Positions 35,041-43,706 of a stretch of 55,256 nt of DNA are shown in pieces. The notes beneath the pieces were generated by a model that saw nothing but the letters and a program-made list of their open reading frames with translations, ran no database searches and was not told the origin of the DNA. A program made the translations under genes and the position numbers. Every line of letters begins with the position of its first letter. The first letter of the stretch is position 1. The DNA is from Dysgonamonadaceae bacterium (GTDB lineage Bacteria; Bacteroidota; Bacteroidia; Bacteroidales; Dysgonomonadaceae), in NCBI GenBank assembly GCA_031272205.1, contig JAISUH010000043.1, forward strand, positions 1-55,256, written 5' to 3'.

Positions 35041-36084
35041 ATGAAAAATTTGAAATTTACAGGTACATTGATACTGGTCGCTGTGGCGACGGCAGGAATT
35101 GTAAGTTGTAGCAAAAAGGGCAGTGCGGCCGATTCTGTCGCTGCTGCCGACAGTACAAACCTTGCAAAAGTAACTGTGTTGAAAGCCGAAATACGCGATG
35201 TGGAGCAGCGTGCCGACTTCACGACAACGGTATTGCCCGACGCCAAAAACAGCATAGCGCCTCAATCGCCCACACGTATTCGCAAAATTTTTGTGGAAGT
35301 GGGCGACCGCGTTGTCAAAGGACAAAAGTTAGTACAACTTGACGCCACTTCGCAAGCTGCGCTCAAAACGCAGGTGGACAACCTGACAACGAGTTACAAG
35401 CGTATGTCTGAGCTGTTTGCCGTTGGCGGCGCGTCGCAGCAGGATTTAGATAACGTCAAAGTGCAACTCGACGTGGCCGAAACACAACTGCACAACGCCA
35501 ACGAAAATACGTATCTCACTTCGCCGCTCAACGGTATCGTTACGGCGCGGAATTACGACGACGGCGACCTGTTTAACGGGCAGTTGGCTGTGCTGACGGT
35601 GATGCAAATCAACCCGCTGAAACTCAAAATCAATATTTCGGAGAGTTACTATGCCAAAATCAAAAAAGGAATGGGCGTAAATGTAGCGTTTGACGCGCTT
35701 GCAGGTGAACTGTTCACCGGCAACATTAACCTGATTTACCCTGTTATCGACGAAATGACGCGCACTTTTACTGCCGAAGTGGTGTTGCCTAATGCCAACG
35801 GAAAAATTCGTCCGGGTATGTATGGACGTGTAACGCTGAATCTCGGCAAAGAAAAAAGCGTGGTTATTTCCGATAAATCAGTTGTCAAACAACAGGGAAC
35901 GGACAGTCGCTACGTGTATGTTCTCAATGCCGACAACACCGTTTCGTATAAAAAAGTGGAACTCGGCACACGCATCGGTAACGAATATGCCGTGCTTTCG
36001 GGCGTAGAAGAAGGCGAACAGGTGGTTGTTGACGGACTTGCAGGCTTAGTCGATGGGAAAAAAGTTTTACCAATTCATAATTAG
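35041..36084 (+). CDS. RND efflux periplasmic adaptor (MexA/AcrA family)
   Basis: The 347-residue lipoprotein has lipobox cysteine C23 (GIVSC). It has a short helical hairpin (about 110-150), lipoyl-like halves (IRKIFVEVGDRVVKGQKLVQLD and SPLNGIVTARNYDDGD), a beta-barrel domain and a membrane-proximal domain ending GLAGLVDGKKVLPI. It couples the inner membrane pump to the TolC-like channel. It lies 13 bases before the pump gene. Confidence 0.95.
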   Translation: MKNLKFTGTLILVAVATAGIVSCSKKGSAADSVAAADSTNLAKVTVLKAEIRDVEQRADFTTTVLPDAKNSIAPQSPTRIRKIFVEVGDRVVKGQKLVQLDATSQAALKTQVDNLTTSYKRMSELFAVGGASQQDLDNVKVQLDVAETQLHNANENTYLTSPLNGIVTARNYDDGDLFNGQLAVLTVMQINPLKLKINISESYYAKIKKGMGVNVAFDALAGELFTGNINLIYPVIDEMTRTFTAEVVLPNANGKIRPGMYGRVTLNLGKEKSVVISDKSVVKQQGTDSRYVYVLNADNTVSYKKVELGTRIGNEYAVLSGVEEGEQVVVDGLAGLVDGKKVLPIHN

Positions 36085-36097
36085 ACACTGAAAAAGC

Positions 36098-39000
36098 ATG
36101 AAGATATACGAAACATCTGTCAAAAAGCCGATTTCAACCATTTTAATATTTGTGGGTGTTATCGTGCTGGGACTATTCTCGTTTCAGCGCTTGTCGGTCG
36201 ATTTGTACCCCGATATGGATATTCCCTATTTGAGTATTCTGACAACCTACGATGGTGCAAGCGCTTCGGATATTGAGCAAAACATCACAAAAACGCTCGA
36301 AAGTTCGTTGAACACGGTTCAGAATTTAAAAAAAATCACTTCGAAATCGCAGGAAAACATGTCGATTATCACGCTCGAATTTGAGTGGGGAAGTAATCTC
36401 GACGAAGCATCTAACGATGTCCGCGACGTATTGGGGCGCATCGAAACTTATTTGCCCGACGGAGCAGACAAACCTCTGATTGTCAAATTCTCGTCGAGTA
36501 TGATGCCCGTGCTGTTCATGTTTGCAACCGGCGACGAAAGTTACGAGGGTTTATACAAATTGTTGGACGAAAAAGTGGCGAACCCGCTTAATCGCATCAA
36601 TGGCGTTGGCGCAGTGAATATCAGCGGCGCCCCGCAACGCGAAGTTCAGGTGAATGTTGACCCGCAAAAGTTGGAGGCTTACCACATTACGGTGGAACAA
36701 ATAGGGCAGATCATTGCGCAGGAAAACCGGAACATTCCCGCAGGCTCAATGGATATCGGTTCGGAACGCCTTTCGTTGCGCACACAGGCCGAATTTGTGG
36801 AAAGCTCGGAGTTGAAAGACATTGTGGTAACCAATTACAACGGTCGGGAAATTAAAATTCGCGATATTGCCAATGTGGTGGATACGGTAAAAAAACAAAC
36901 TGTAGAAGAAACATTGAATGGACAGCGCAGCGTAAATATCAGCGTACAAAAAATGTCGGGAGCTAACTCCGTAGAGATTTGCAACGCGGTGAAAAAAATG
37001 TTGCCCGAAATCGAAAAGAACTTGCCGCCCGATGTACATCTCGGCATCTTTTTCGACACCTCAACTTTTATTCAAAACTCCATCAACTCGTTGAGTGAGA
37101 CTGTTTTACTGGCGTTTGTGTTCGTTATTTTAGTCGTGCTGTTTTTCTTGGGACGCTGGAGGGCAACCATTATTATTTGCCTTACCATTCCCGTTTCACT
37201 CATATCGGCGTTTATTTATCTGATGTTTACGGGCGGAACGCTGAATATCATTTCGCTCTCATCGCTTTCCATTGCCATTGGTATGGTGGTGGACGATGCC
37301 ATTGTGGTGTTGGAAAACATCACCAAGCATTTGGAACGCAAAGCCCGCCCGATAGATGCGGCTGTGTACGGCACCAACGAAGTTTGGTTAGCGGTTATTG
37401 CAGCGACAATGACGGTTGTAGCCGTGTTCCTCCCGCTGACAATGGTCGGCGGATTGGCAGGCATTATGTTCAAGCAGTTGGGTTGGATTGTTACAATCGT
37501 GATAGTTGTTTCGGCTGTTTCGGCTTTTACGCTCACGCCCATGCTTTCGGCGCGTATGCTTAAATTCAAAAACACGCATCAATACAAAGGAATCGGCGTT
37601 GTGTTCAAACCGATTGATCAATTTTTGAACAAATTGGATAATGGTTATGCAGTCTTGCTCAATTGGGTTGTTACGCACAAGCGGATGAGTATTTCAGCTT
37701 CCATACTGATTTTTGTGGCCAGTATTTTCCTGTTCAGTCAGGTGCCGACCGACTTTATGCCGCAGCAGGACAACGGTCGTTTGGAAGTATCTATCGAATT
37801 GCCTGTAAATTACAATTTGGAACAGACGACCACTTTTGCGCATCAGTTAGAAGGGCGTTTCAAAGAATTGGTGCCCGAGCTGAAATACATTTCCGTATCT
37901 TCGGGCGTTGATGATCAGGGCGGTTTTTCGGCTCTGTTCGGCAATTCGGGTGTCAATCAGGCTACTTTGGGGCTCATATTGGTTGATCGGGAACTCCGCA
38001 AGCGAAGCCAATTTGAAATTGCCGATATTCTTCGCGAAGAAGTGGCAAAATATCCTGCCGTAAGCAAATATTCTGTTGGTAGCGGCGAGGGCGGCGGTTT
38101 TGGCGGAGGCAATACGGTTGATGTGAAGGTCTATGGGTTCGATTTCGACGCCACCACTAAGGTTGCAAAAGAGTTGCAGGAAAAAATCAGCAAGGTGCCG
38201 GGAGCTCGTGAAGTGAGTATCAGCCGCGAAAACATGCGCACGGAAATGCACGTGAATTTCGACCGCGAGAAATTGGCCGCTTTTGGTATGAATACGGCTA
38301 CAGCCGCCACTTTTGTACACAATCGCATCAACGGATTGTTGTGTTCGCTCTTCCGGGAAGACGGCGAAGAATACGATATTTATGTTCGTTACGACGAACA
38401 ATACCGCACTTCGTTGGAAGACATTCAAAATATTGTATTGATGAATAGCAGCGGGCAAACGGTCAAGTTGAGTGAAGTGGCCACTATCAGCGAAGATTTT
38501 GCGCCACCGGTTATTGAGCGCGAAGACCGGCAGCGCGTAGTTACCGTTTCGGCGGCGCTGGGTAAAGGCGTGGCATTGAGCGATGTCGCAAACGGAGCGC
38601 GTGAGATTATCAAAAAGATGGACAAACCAGCGGGCGTAGATGTAGCCATTGCCGGTTCGGTGGAAGATCAGGAAGAATCGTTTCAGGATTTGTTCACCCT
38701 GCTTATGCTTATTATCTTATTGGTGTATATTGTGATGGCAACGCAGTTTGAGTCGTTTTCCAAACCGTTGATAATCATGGTTTCGGTGCTGTTTGCGTTT
38801 AGCGGCGTATTCCTTGCGCTTTGGTTGACCAATACTTCGTTGAGTTTGATCGCATTGATTGGAGCGATTATGTTGGTGGGCGTTGTGGTGAAAAACGGTA
38901 TTGTGATCGTCGATTTCACCAACCTGCAACGCGAGCGCGGAATGTCGATGCTCGAAGCAGTCGTTACGGCCGGAAAATCGCGTCTGCGGCCGGTGTTGAT

Positions 39001-39211
39001 GACTTCGCTCACCACCATTCTTGGTATGCTTCCTCTGGCTTTGGGTACCGGCGAAGGTTCCGAACTGTGGCAACCGATGGGGATTGCCGTTATCGGCGGA
39101 CTTACGTTCTCTACTTTGCTCACATTGTTGATCGTTCCCGTCCTTTACGCCTCCCTGAACACGAGCGCAACAAAAAAGGAGCGGAAAGACAACACGATAG
39201 AAATAGAATAA
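36098..39211 (+). CDS. RND efflux permease, AcrB/HAE1 family
   Basis: The 1037-residue inner membrane protein exports substrates using the proton gradient. It has the two repeats of six membrane segments and two large periplasmic loops usual for the family. Charged residues expected for proton relay appear in the fourth segment (SIAIGMVVDDAIVVLEN, with paired Asp). A second GVVVKNGIVIVDF segment mirrors it. N-terminal KPISTILIFVGVIVLG and RLSVDLYPDMDIPY are typical. The profile looks more like a multidrug/organic pump than a metal pump, but the substrate cannot be assigned. Confidence 0.95.
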   Translation: MKIYETSVKKPISTILIFVGVIVLGLFSFQRLSVDLYPDMDIPYLSILTTYDGASASDIEQNITKTLESSLNTVQNLKKITSKSQENMSIITLEFEWGSNLDEASNDVRDVLGRIETYLPDGADKPLIVKFSSSMMPVLFMFATGDESYEGLYKLLDEKVANPLNRINGVGAVNISGAPQREVQVNVDPQKLEAYHITVEQIGQIIAQENRNIPAGSMDIGSERLSLRTQAEFVESSELKDIVVTNYNGREIKIRDIANVVDTVKKQTVEETLNGQRSVNISVQKMSGANSVEICNAVKKMLPEIEKNLPPDVHLGIFFDTSTFIQNSINSLSETVLLAFVFVILVVLFFLGRWRATIIICLTIPVSLISAFIYLMFTGGTLNIISLSSLSIAIGMVVDDAIVVLENITKHLERKARPIDAAVYGTNEVWLAVIAATMTVVAVFLPLTMVGGLAGIMFKQLGWIVTIVIVVSAVSAFTLTPMLSARMLKFKNTHQYKGIGVVFKPIDQFLNKLDNGYAVLLNWVVTHKRMSISASILIFVASIFLFSQVPTDFMPQQDNGRLEVSIELPVNYNLEQTTTFAHQLEGRFKELVPELKYISVSSGVDDQGGFSALFGNSGVNQATLGLILVDRELRKRSQFEIADILREEVAKYPAVSKYSVGSGEGGGFGGGNTVDVKVYGFDFDATTKVAKELQEKISKVPGAREVSISRENMRTEMHVNFDREKLAAFGMNTATAATFVHNRINGLLCSLFREDGEEYDIYVRYDEQYRTSLEDIQNIVLMNSSGQTVKLSEVATISEDFAPPVIEREDRQRVVTVSAALGKGVALSDVANGAREIIKKMDKPAGVDVAIAGSVEDQEESFQDLFTLLMLIILLVYIVMATQFESFSKPLIIMVSVLFAFSGVFLALWLTNTSLSLIALIGAIMLVGVVVKNGIVIVDFTNLQRERGMSMLEAVVTAGKSRLRPVLMTSLTTILGMLPLALGTGEGSELWQPMGIAVIGGLTFSTLLTLLIVPVLYASLNTSATKKERKDNTIEIE

Positions 39212-39268
39212 GAGCAAAAAATGAAGTTACAATAATTTTTTACTTTTTACTTTTAATAAAAAGGACGT

Positions 39269-39562
39269 ATGAAAAGTGTATTTATTACTTTCGGACAATC
39301 GCTCAACCGTTCCGTGCTCGATTTGCTTGACAAACTCGAAATTCGCGGATTTACACGATGGGAAGAAACGCAGGGACGCGGCAGCGAATCGGGCGAGCCG
39401 CATTACGGCACACACGCTTATCCCTCGAAAAATTCAAGCATCATCACCATTACAACACCCGAAAAAGCGCAGGCCTTGCTCGAAAAACTGCGCCGTCTCA
39501 ACGAACAAATCGGAGAACAGGGCTTGTCTGCTTTCGTATGGGACATCGAAGATGTGATTTAA
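39269..39562 (+). CDS. PII-like small protein linked to the RND pump
   Basis: The 97-residue protein has a beta-alpha-beta, beta-alpha-beta plan (KSVFITFGQSLNRSVLDLLD, SSIITITTPEKAQALLEKL, LSAFVWDIEDVI), as in PII/CutA-like folds. A Gly/Ser-rich loop between the halves (ETQGRGSESGEPHYG) could bind a ligand. I see no classical PII uridylylation tyrosine context, so a nitrogen-signalling role is not supported. It begins 57 bases after the pump gene and is probably co-transcribed. Small PII-like or DUF3240-type proteins accompany some RND operons in other bacteria. Confidence 0.6.
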   Translation: MKSVFITFGQSLNRSVLDLLDKLEIRGFTRWEETQGRGSESGEPHYGTHAYPSKNSSIITITTPEKAQALLEKLRRLNEQIGEQGLSAFVWDIEDVI

Positions 39563-39598
39563 GTGCGATTTTAATCCTGTTTTTTTCAGATTTCTCAC

Positions 39599-39606
39599 TA
39601 ACTTTG
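39599..39606 (+). promoter_or_regulatory. Promoter -7 box of the nitroreductase gene
   Basis: TAACTTTG followed by C is a perfect TAnnTTTG match 33 bases before the ATG. A weak CCTG lies 19 bases upstream. Confidence 0.6.
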
Positions 39607-39639
39607 CACGACATCACATTCTAACGATTTACGAACAAT

Positions 39640-40173
39640 ATGGATTTTCATCAATTGCTCATCCGGCGTCGCAGTACGCGGAAATTCACAGAAGAGCCTC
39701 TAAGCTCCGACGAATCCCGTTTGATTCTCGAAGCCGCATTGCTGTCGCCAACTTCCAAAAACTCCCATTCGTGGGAATTTATCGCCGTGGAAAACAAAAC
39801 GGCGCTCGAACAATTATCGGTTTGCAAACCCCATAGCGCCAAAATGATAGCCCAAGCATCCTTAGCCGTTGTTGTGCTGGGGAATCCGCTTGTCAGCGAA
39901 GCTTGGGTGGAGGATGCCTCCATCGCCGCCATCAATATGCAGTTGCAAGCCGAGGATTTGGGGATCGGGAGCTGTTGGGTGCAGGTGCGCGGACGCGAAT
40001 TTTCCGAAACGGAGACTGCCGGCGAATACATTAACCGCCTGCTGGATATCCCCATGCCCTTGGAAACGCTTTGCGTGGTGGCATTCGGACGCAAACTGAA
40101 ACTGTCGTCGCCCCACAATCCCGAAGATTTGTTGTGGAATAAGGTTCATATCGAAAAATATTCAACAACATGA
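39640..40173 (+). CDS. Nitroreductase family flavoprotein
   Basis: The 177-residue protein has the FMN-binding start RRSTRKFTEEPLSSDE (about residues 10-25), the SPTSKNSHSWEF segment (37-48) and the later GIGSCWVQVRG segment of the nitroreductase fold. It probably uses NAD(P)H to reduce quinones or nitro compounds; the natural substrate is not visible. Its stop overlaps the ATG of the phosphatase gene (ATGA), so the two are translationally coupled. Confidence 0.9.
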   Translation: MDFHQLLIRRRSTRKFTEEPLSSDESRLILEAALLSPTSKNSHSWEFIAVENKTALEQLSVCKPHSAKMIAQASLAVVVLGNPLVSEAWVEDASIAAINMQLQAEDLGIGSCWVQVRGREFSETETAGEYINRLLDIPMPLETLCVVAFGRKLKLSSPHNPEDLLWNKVHIEKYSTT

Positions 40174-40691
40174 GTTCCATCAATTACGATTTATCCAAGA
40201 TAAAAGCTTTTGTCTTCGATGTGGACGGCGTTTTGTCCAAGCAAACCATCGCTTTGGCATCTGACGGAGAGCCGTTGCGCACAGCGAATATCCGCGACGG
40301 ATACGCCATCAATCACGCTTTGCGCTGCGGCTACGGCGTAGCCATCATCACCGGCGCAAACACCGAATCCATCCGCATCCGCTATGAGGTGCTGGGAGTA
40401 AAGCATATCTACTTGAAATCGAGCATCAAGATAAGCGATTTCATCCATTTCATTGAAAACACAAAATACAAACCCGAAGAAATCGCTTATTTTGGCGATG
40501 ATATACCCGACTATCACGTCATGTGTCAGGTTGGACTGTCTGTTGCCCCGGCCGATGCCGCCCCCGAAATCAAAGATATCGCCGTGTATATCTCCAAATT
40601 CAACGGCGGAGAGGGCGTTGCACGCGACGTTATCGAACAGGTGCTGCGGGTGCAGGGTAACTGGATGAACGAAGAAGCATTCGGATGGTAA
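40170..40691 (+). CDS. KdsC-like HAD phosphatase (3-deoxy-manno-octulosonate 8-phosphate phosphatase)
   Basis: The 173-residue enzyme has the HAD nucleophile motif FDVDGV (D17, D19), a threonine-bearing ITGANTESI segment (60-68), Lys in KSSIK (83-87) and the acidic motif FGDDIPD (108-114). Small size and lack of a cap domain fit the KdsC/YrbI group, which makes Kdo for lipopolysaccharide. A related sugar acid phosphate is possible. It is translationally coupled to the nitroreductase gene; the pairing has no obvious metabolic logic. Confidence 0.88.
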   Translation: MSSINYDLSKIKAFVFDVDGVLSKQTIALASDGEPLRTANIRDGYAINHALRCGYGVAIITGANTESIRIRYEVLGVKHIYLKSSIKISDFIHFIENTKYKPEEIAYFGDDIPDYHVMCQVGLSVAPADAAPEIKDIAVYISKFNGGEGVARDVIEQVLRVQGNWMNEEAFGW

Positions 40692-40833
40692 CCCCGAAAA
40701 GAAGCGTTTTATCCGGATGGAATGCTGTAAAATGAAAAATAACATCCCCTTGTACCTTTTTTTGCAACAAAACAGGTGGGATTGCTGTTTATTGTAGAAT
40801 TGTATCGAAAAAAAATTATAATCGCACTAAATA

Positions 40834-41079
40834 ATGGCTAAGGTAAAAGGATATGTGGAAGTCAATACGCAACGCTGCAAAGGATGCAATTTGTGTGTGG
40901 TTTCATGCCCTGCGGACGTTTTGGAATTGCAACCCCGCGAAGTGAACGATAAGGGGTATCACTATGTTTACATGAAAAATCCGGACGATTGCATTGGCTG
41001 CGCCAATTGCGGATACGTCTGTCCCGACGCCGTCTTGACGGTCTATCGGAAAAAAATCGAAGAAAAAGAGAAGGTCTGA
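40834..41079 (+). CDS. 2-oxoacid:ferredoxin oxidoreductase, ferredoxin (delta) subunit
   Basis: The 81-residue protein has two [4Fe-4S] motifs, CKGCNLCVVSCP and CIGCANCGYVCP. It carries electrons from the oxidoreductase core to the ferredoxin pool. It is the first of four genes (delta, alpha, beta, gamma order). The gap 40692-40833 before it shows no clear promoter beyond a TAGAATTG element at 40795-40802. Confidence 0.93.
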   Translation: MAKVKGYVEVNTQRCKGCNLCVVSCPADVLELQPREVNDKGYHYVYMKNPDDCIGCANCGYVCPDAVLTVYRKKIEEKEKV

Positions 41080-41131
41080 TTTTTGCAAAATTCTGAATAT
41101 TCAATCATTACAAATATACCGTTTCTAAATT

Positions 41132-42208
41132 ATGTCGGAAGAAATATCGTTGATGAAGGGAAATGAGGCCATAGCCCATGCGGCTGTCAGGTATGGAGCA
41201 GATGGCTATTTCGGATACCCCATCACCCCCCAGTCGGAAATCATAGAAACATTGATGGAACTTGCCCCTTGGAAAACTACGGGGATGATTGTGATGCAAG
41301 CCGAAAGCGAATTGGCCGCCATCAATATGGTCTATGGCGGCGCCGGTTGCGGCAAAGCCGTCATGACCTCTTCGTCGAGTACGGGGATGAGTCTCAAAAT
41401 GGAGGGCATTTCCTATATTGCGGCAGGCGAACTGCCCTGTCTGCTTGTCAACGTGATGCGCGGCGGGCCGGGACTGGGTACAATACAGCCTTCGCAATCC
41501 GATTATTTCCAGACCGTTAAAGGCGGTGGACACGGCGATTATCGACTCATCACCTTAGCACCGTATTCCGTGCAGGAAATGGCCGATTTCGTGGCGTTGG
41601 GTTTCGATTTGGCCTTCAAGTACCGTACGCCCTCCATGATTCTGACCGATGGCGTCATTGGCCAAATGATGGAAAAAGTGCGCCTGCCGGAATTTAAACG
41701 CCGTCGCAGCGAAGAGGAAATCCGCAAGCAATGTCCGTGGGCTACTCTCGGACGTACGCCCGACCGTGCCCCCAACTTCCTTACCACGCTCGAAATGGAT
41801 TCGAGCCTGATGGAACAGCGCAATATTCATCTGCAAGCCAAATACAAAGAAATCCAACAAAACGAAGTGCGCTATCAGGAAGTACTATGCGACGATGCCG
41901 ATTATTTGCTCGTGGCATTCGGTTCGGCAGCCCGCATTTGCCTGAAAACGGTGGATTTGGCAAGAGCCGAAGGCCTGAAAGTGGGATTGTTGAGACCCAT
42001 TACGCTCTGGCCTTTCCCTTCCGAAATCCTCGAAAAATACGCCTCTAAGGTAAAAGGAATGCTCACCGTGGAACTCAATGCCGGACAAATGGTAGAAGAT
42101 GTCCGATTAGCTGTCAACGGAAAGATGCCCGTAGAACATTACGGCCGTCTGGGAGGCATTGTGCCCACTCCAGATCATGTGCTGGAGGCATTAAAAAAAT
42201 TAATCTAA
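41132..42208 (+). CDS. 2-oxoacid:acceptor oxidoreductase alpha subunit (KorA/VorB family)
   Basis: The 358-residue subunit shows the pyrimidine-binding start KGNEAIAHAAVRYGADGYFG and YPITPQSEI, followed by the QAESELAAINMVYGGAGCG segment. It works with the beta subunit to oxidatively decarboxylate 2-oxoglutarate or branched-chain 2-oxoacids, giving acyl-CoA and reduced ferredoxin. Bacteroidales copies are annotated either as Kor or Vor; the sequence alone does not decide the substrate. It lies 52 bases after the ferredoxin subunit gene. Confidence 0.93.
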   Translation: MSEEISLMKGNEAIAHAAVRYGADGYFGYPITPQSEIIETLMELAPWKTTGMIVMQAESELAAINMVYGGAGCGKAVMTSSSSTGMSLKMEGISYIAAGELPCLLVNVMRGGPGLGTIQPSQSDYFQTVKGGGHGDYRLITLAPYSVQEMADFVALGFDLAFKYRTPSMILTDGVIGQMMEKVRLPEFKRRRSEEEIRKQCPWATLGRTPDRAPNFLTTLEMDSSLMEQRNIHLQAKYKEIQQNEVRYQEVLCDDADYLLVAFGSAARICLKTVDLARAEGLKVGLLRPITLWPFPSEILEKYASKVKGMLTVELNAGQMVEDVRLAVNGKMPVEHYGRLGGIVPTPDHVLEALKKLI

Positions 42209-42220
42209 ATAAAAGAAGTC

Positions 42221-42982
42221 ATGGATAAAAACGAGCTTACGGGCGCTGAAACATTGGTTTACGCAAAACCAAGATTGGTGAACGATACCGAGATGCACTA
42301 CTGTCCGGGTTGTTCGCACGGCGTAGTACATCATCTGGTTGCCGAGGTCATCGACGAACTCGGCTGGGCCGAAAAAACCATCGGCGTTTCACCTGTGGGT
42401 TGCGCCGTTTTTGCCCATAAATACGTCGATATCGACTGGCAACAAGCCGCCCACGGCCGCGCTCCCGCGGTAGCGACAGCAATAAAAAGGCTTAACCCCG
42501 ACAAAATGGTGTTTACCTATCAGGGAGATGGAGATTTGGCCGCTATCGGCACCGCCGAGACCATCCATGCCGCTAACCGCGGCGAGAATATAGCCATCAT
42601 CTTTATCAACAATGCTATTTACGGCATGACGGGCGGACAAATGGCTCCAACCACACTGAATCAGATGGTTACCACTACCTGCCCCGAAGGGCGCGATCCG
42701 CGAATCATGGGTAATCCCTTGAAAATCGTAGATATGCTCGCCCTCTTGGACGGCGTTTGTTTAGCTACGCGCCAGAGCGTTCATACTGCAGCCGCAGTAA
42801 AAAAAACAAAGCGGATGATAAAATTAGCTTTTGAAAACGCGATGGCCAATAAAGGCACGTCGATTGTAGAGGTGGTCTCCTCTTGCAATGCCGGCTGGAG
42901 AATGAATCCCGTCGATGCAAACAACTGGATGGCCGAAAATATGCTTTCTGTTTTCCCCGTTGGGGATTTGAAAAACCTTTGA
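42221..42982 (+). CDS. 2-oxoacid:acceptor oxidoreductase beta subunit, thiamine diphosphate-binding
   Basis: The 253-residue subunit shows CPGCSHG at residues 24-30, HGRAPAVATAIKR, the thiamine diphosphate motif YQGDGDLAAIGTAE and NNAIYGMTGGQMAPTT. All are characteristic of KorB/VorA-type proteins. It lies 12 bases after the alpha subunit gene and 21 before gamma. Confidence 0.94.
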   Translation: MDKNELTGAETLVYAKPRLVNDTEMHYCPGCSHGVVHHLVAEVIDELGWAEKTIGVSPVGCAVFAHKYVDIDWQQAAHGRAPAVATAIKRLNPDKMVFTYQGDGDLAAIGTAETIHAANRGENIAIIFINNAIYGMTGGQMAPTTLNQMVTTTCPEGRDPRIMGNPLKIVDMLALLDGVCLATRQSVHTAAAVKKTKRMIKLAFENAMANKGTSIVEVVSSCNAGWRMNPVDANNWMAENMLSVFPVGDLKNL

Positions 42983-43003
42983 TTTTTAAGTTGAATTGAT
43001 TTT

Positions 43004-43549
43004 ATGCTGCAAGAAATTGTAATTTCGGGATTTGGAGGACAAGGCGTCCTGTCGATGGGCAAAATTTTGGCGTATTCGGGAATAATGGAAGGCAAAGAAG
43101 TGTCATGGTTTCCGGCTTACGGCCCCGAACAACGCGGCGGAACGGCAAATGTAACCGTTATTTTGAGCGACAAGCCCATCAGTTCCCCGATAGTCGATTT
43201 GTACGACATTGTCATTGTGCTCAACCAACCGTCGTTAGATAAATTCGAAAGCAAAGTAAAGCCCGGTGGAACGCTTATTTACGACGACTACGGCATCCGC
43301 CGCAAACCTGCGAGGAAAGACATCCATGTTTTCAAAATAGAAGCGATGGACGAGTCGATGAAGATGAACAACACAAAGGTTTTCAATATGCTCGTACTCG
43401 GAGGATTGTTGAAAATCTTACCGATGATAAAACTCGAAAACGTGATGAAAGGATTGAAAAAATCGCTGCCGAAACGTCATCGTAAACTACTCTCGATGAA
43501 CGAAGAAGCCATCGTCCACGGAATGGAAATCATCAGTCGCGAAGGATAA
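43004..43549 (+). CDS. 2-oxoacid:acceptor oxidoreductase gamma subunit
   Basis: The 181-residue subunit starts with the conserved ISGFGGQGVLSMGKILAYSG and has WFPAYGPEQRGGTAN, the gamma-domain signature that helps bind coenzyme A. The C-terminus LLSMNEEAIVHGMEII is normal. It completes the four-subunit complex. The convergent gap to 43707 holds only a weak AGGTG/CACCT pairing that may end the transcript. Confidence 0.94.
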   Translation: MLQEIVISGFGGQGVLSMGKILAYSGIMEGKEVSWFPAYGPEQRGGTANVTVILSDKPISSPIVDLYDIVIVLNQPSLDKFESKVKPGGTLIYDDYGIRRKPARKDIHVFKIEAMDESMKMNNTKVFNMLVLGGLLKILPMIKLENVMKGLKKSLPKRHRKLLSMNEEAIVHGMEIISREG

Positions 43550-43706
43550 GTTTTTTTGACAAAAATCCAAGATTTATCGTTTGTGGTTTGTCGTTGAGAG
43601 GGGAGATAGGCGCGAAGGTGCGAAACCTTATTTTCACCTAACTTCCCCAACAAAACAACCTTATTATCAGTGAGTTAATCGCAACAATAAACTACAATAC
43701 GGTCTC

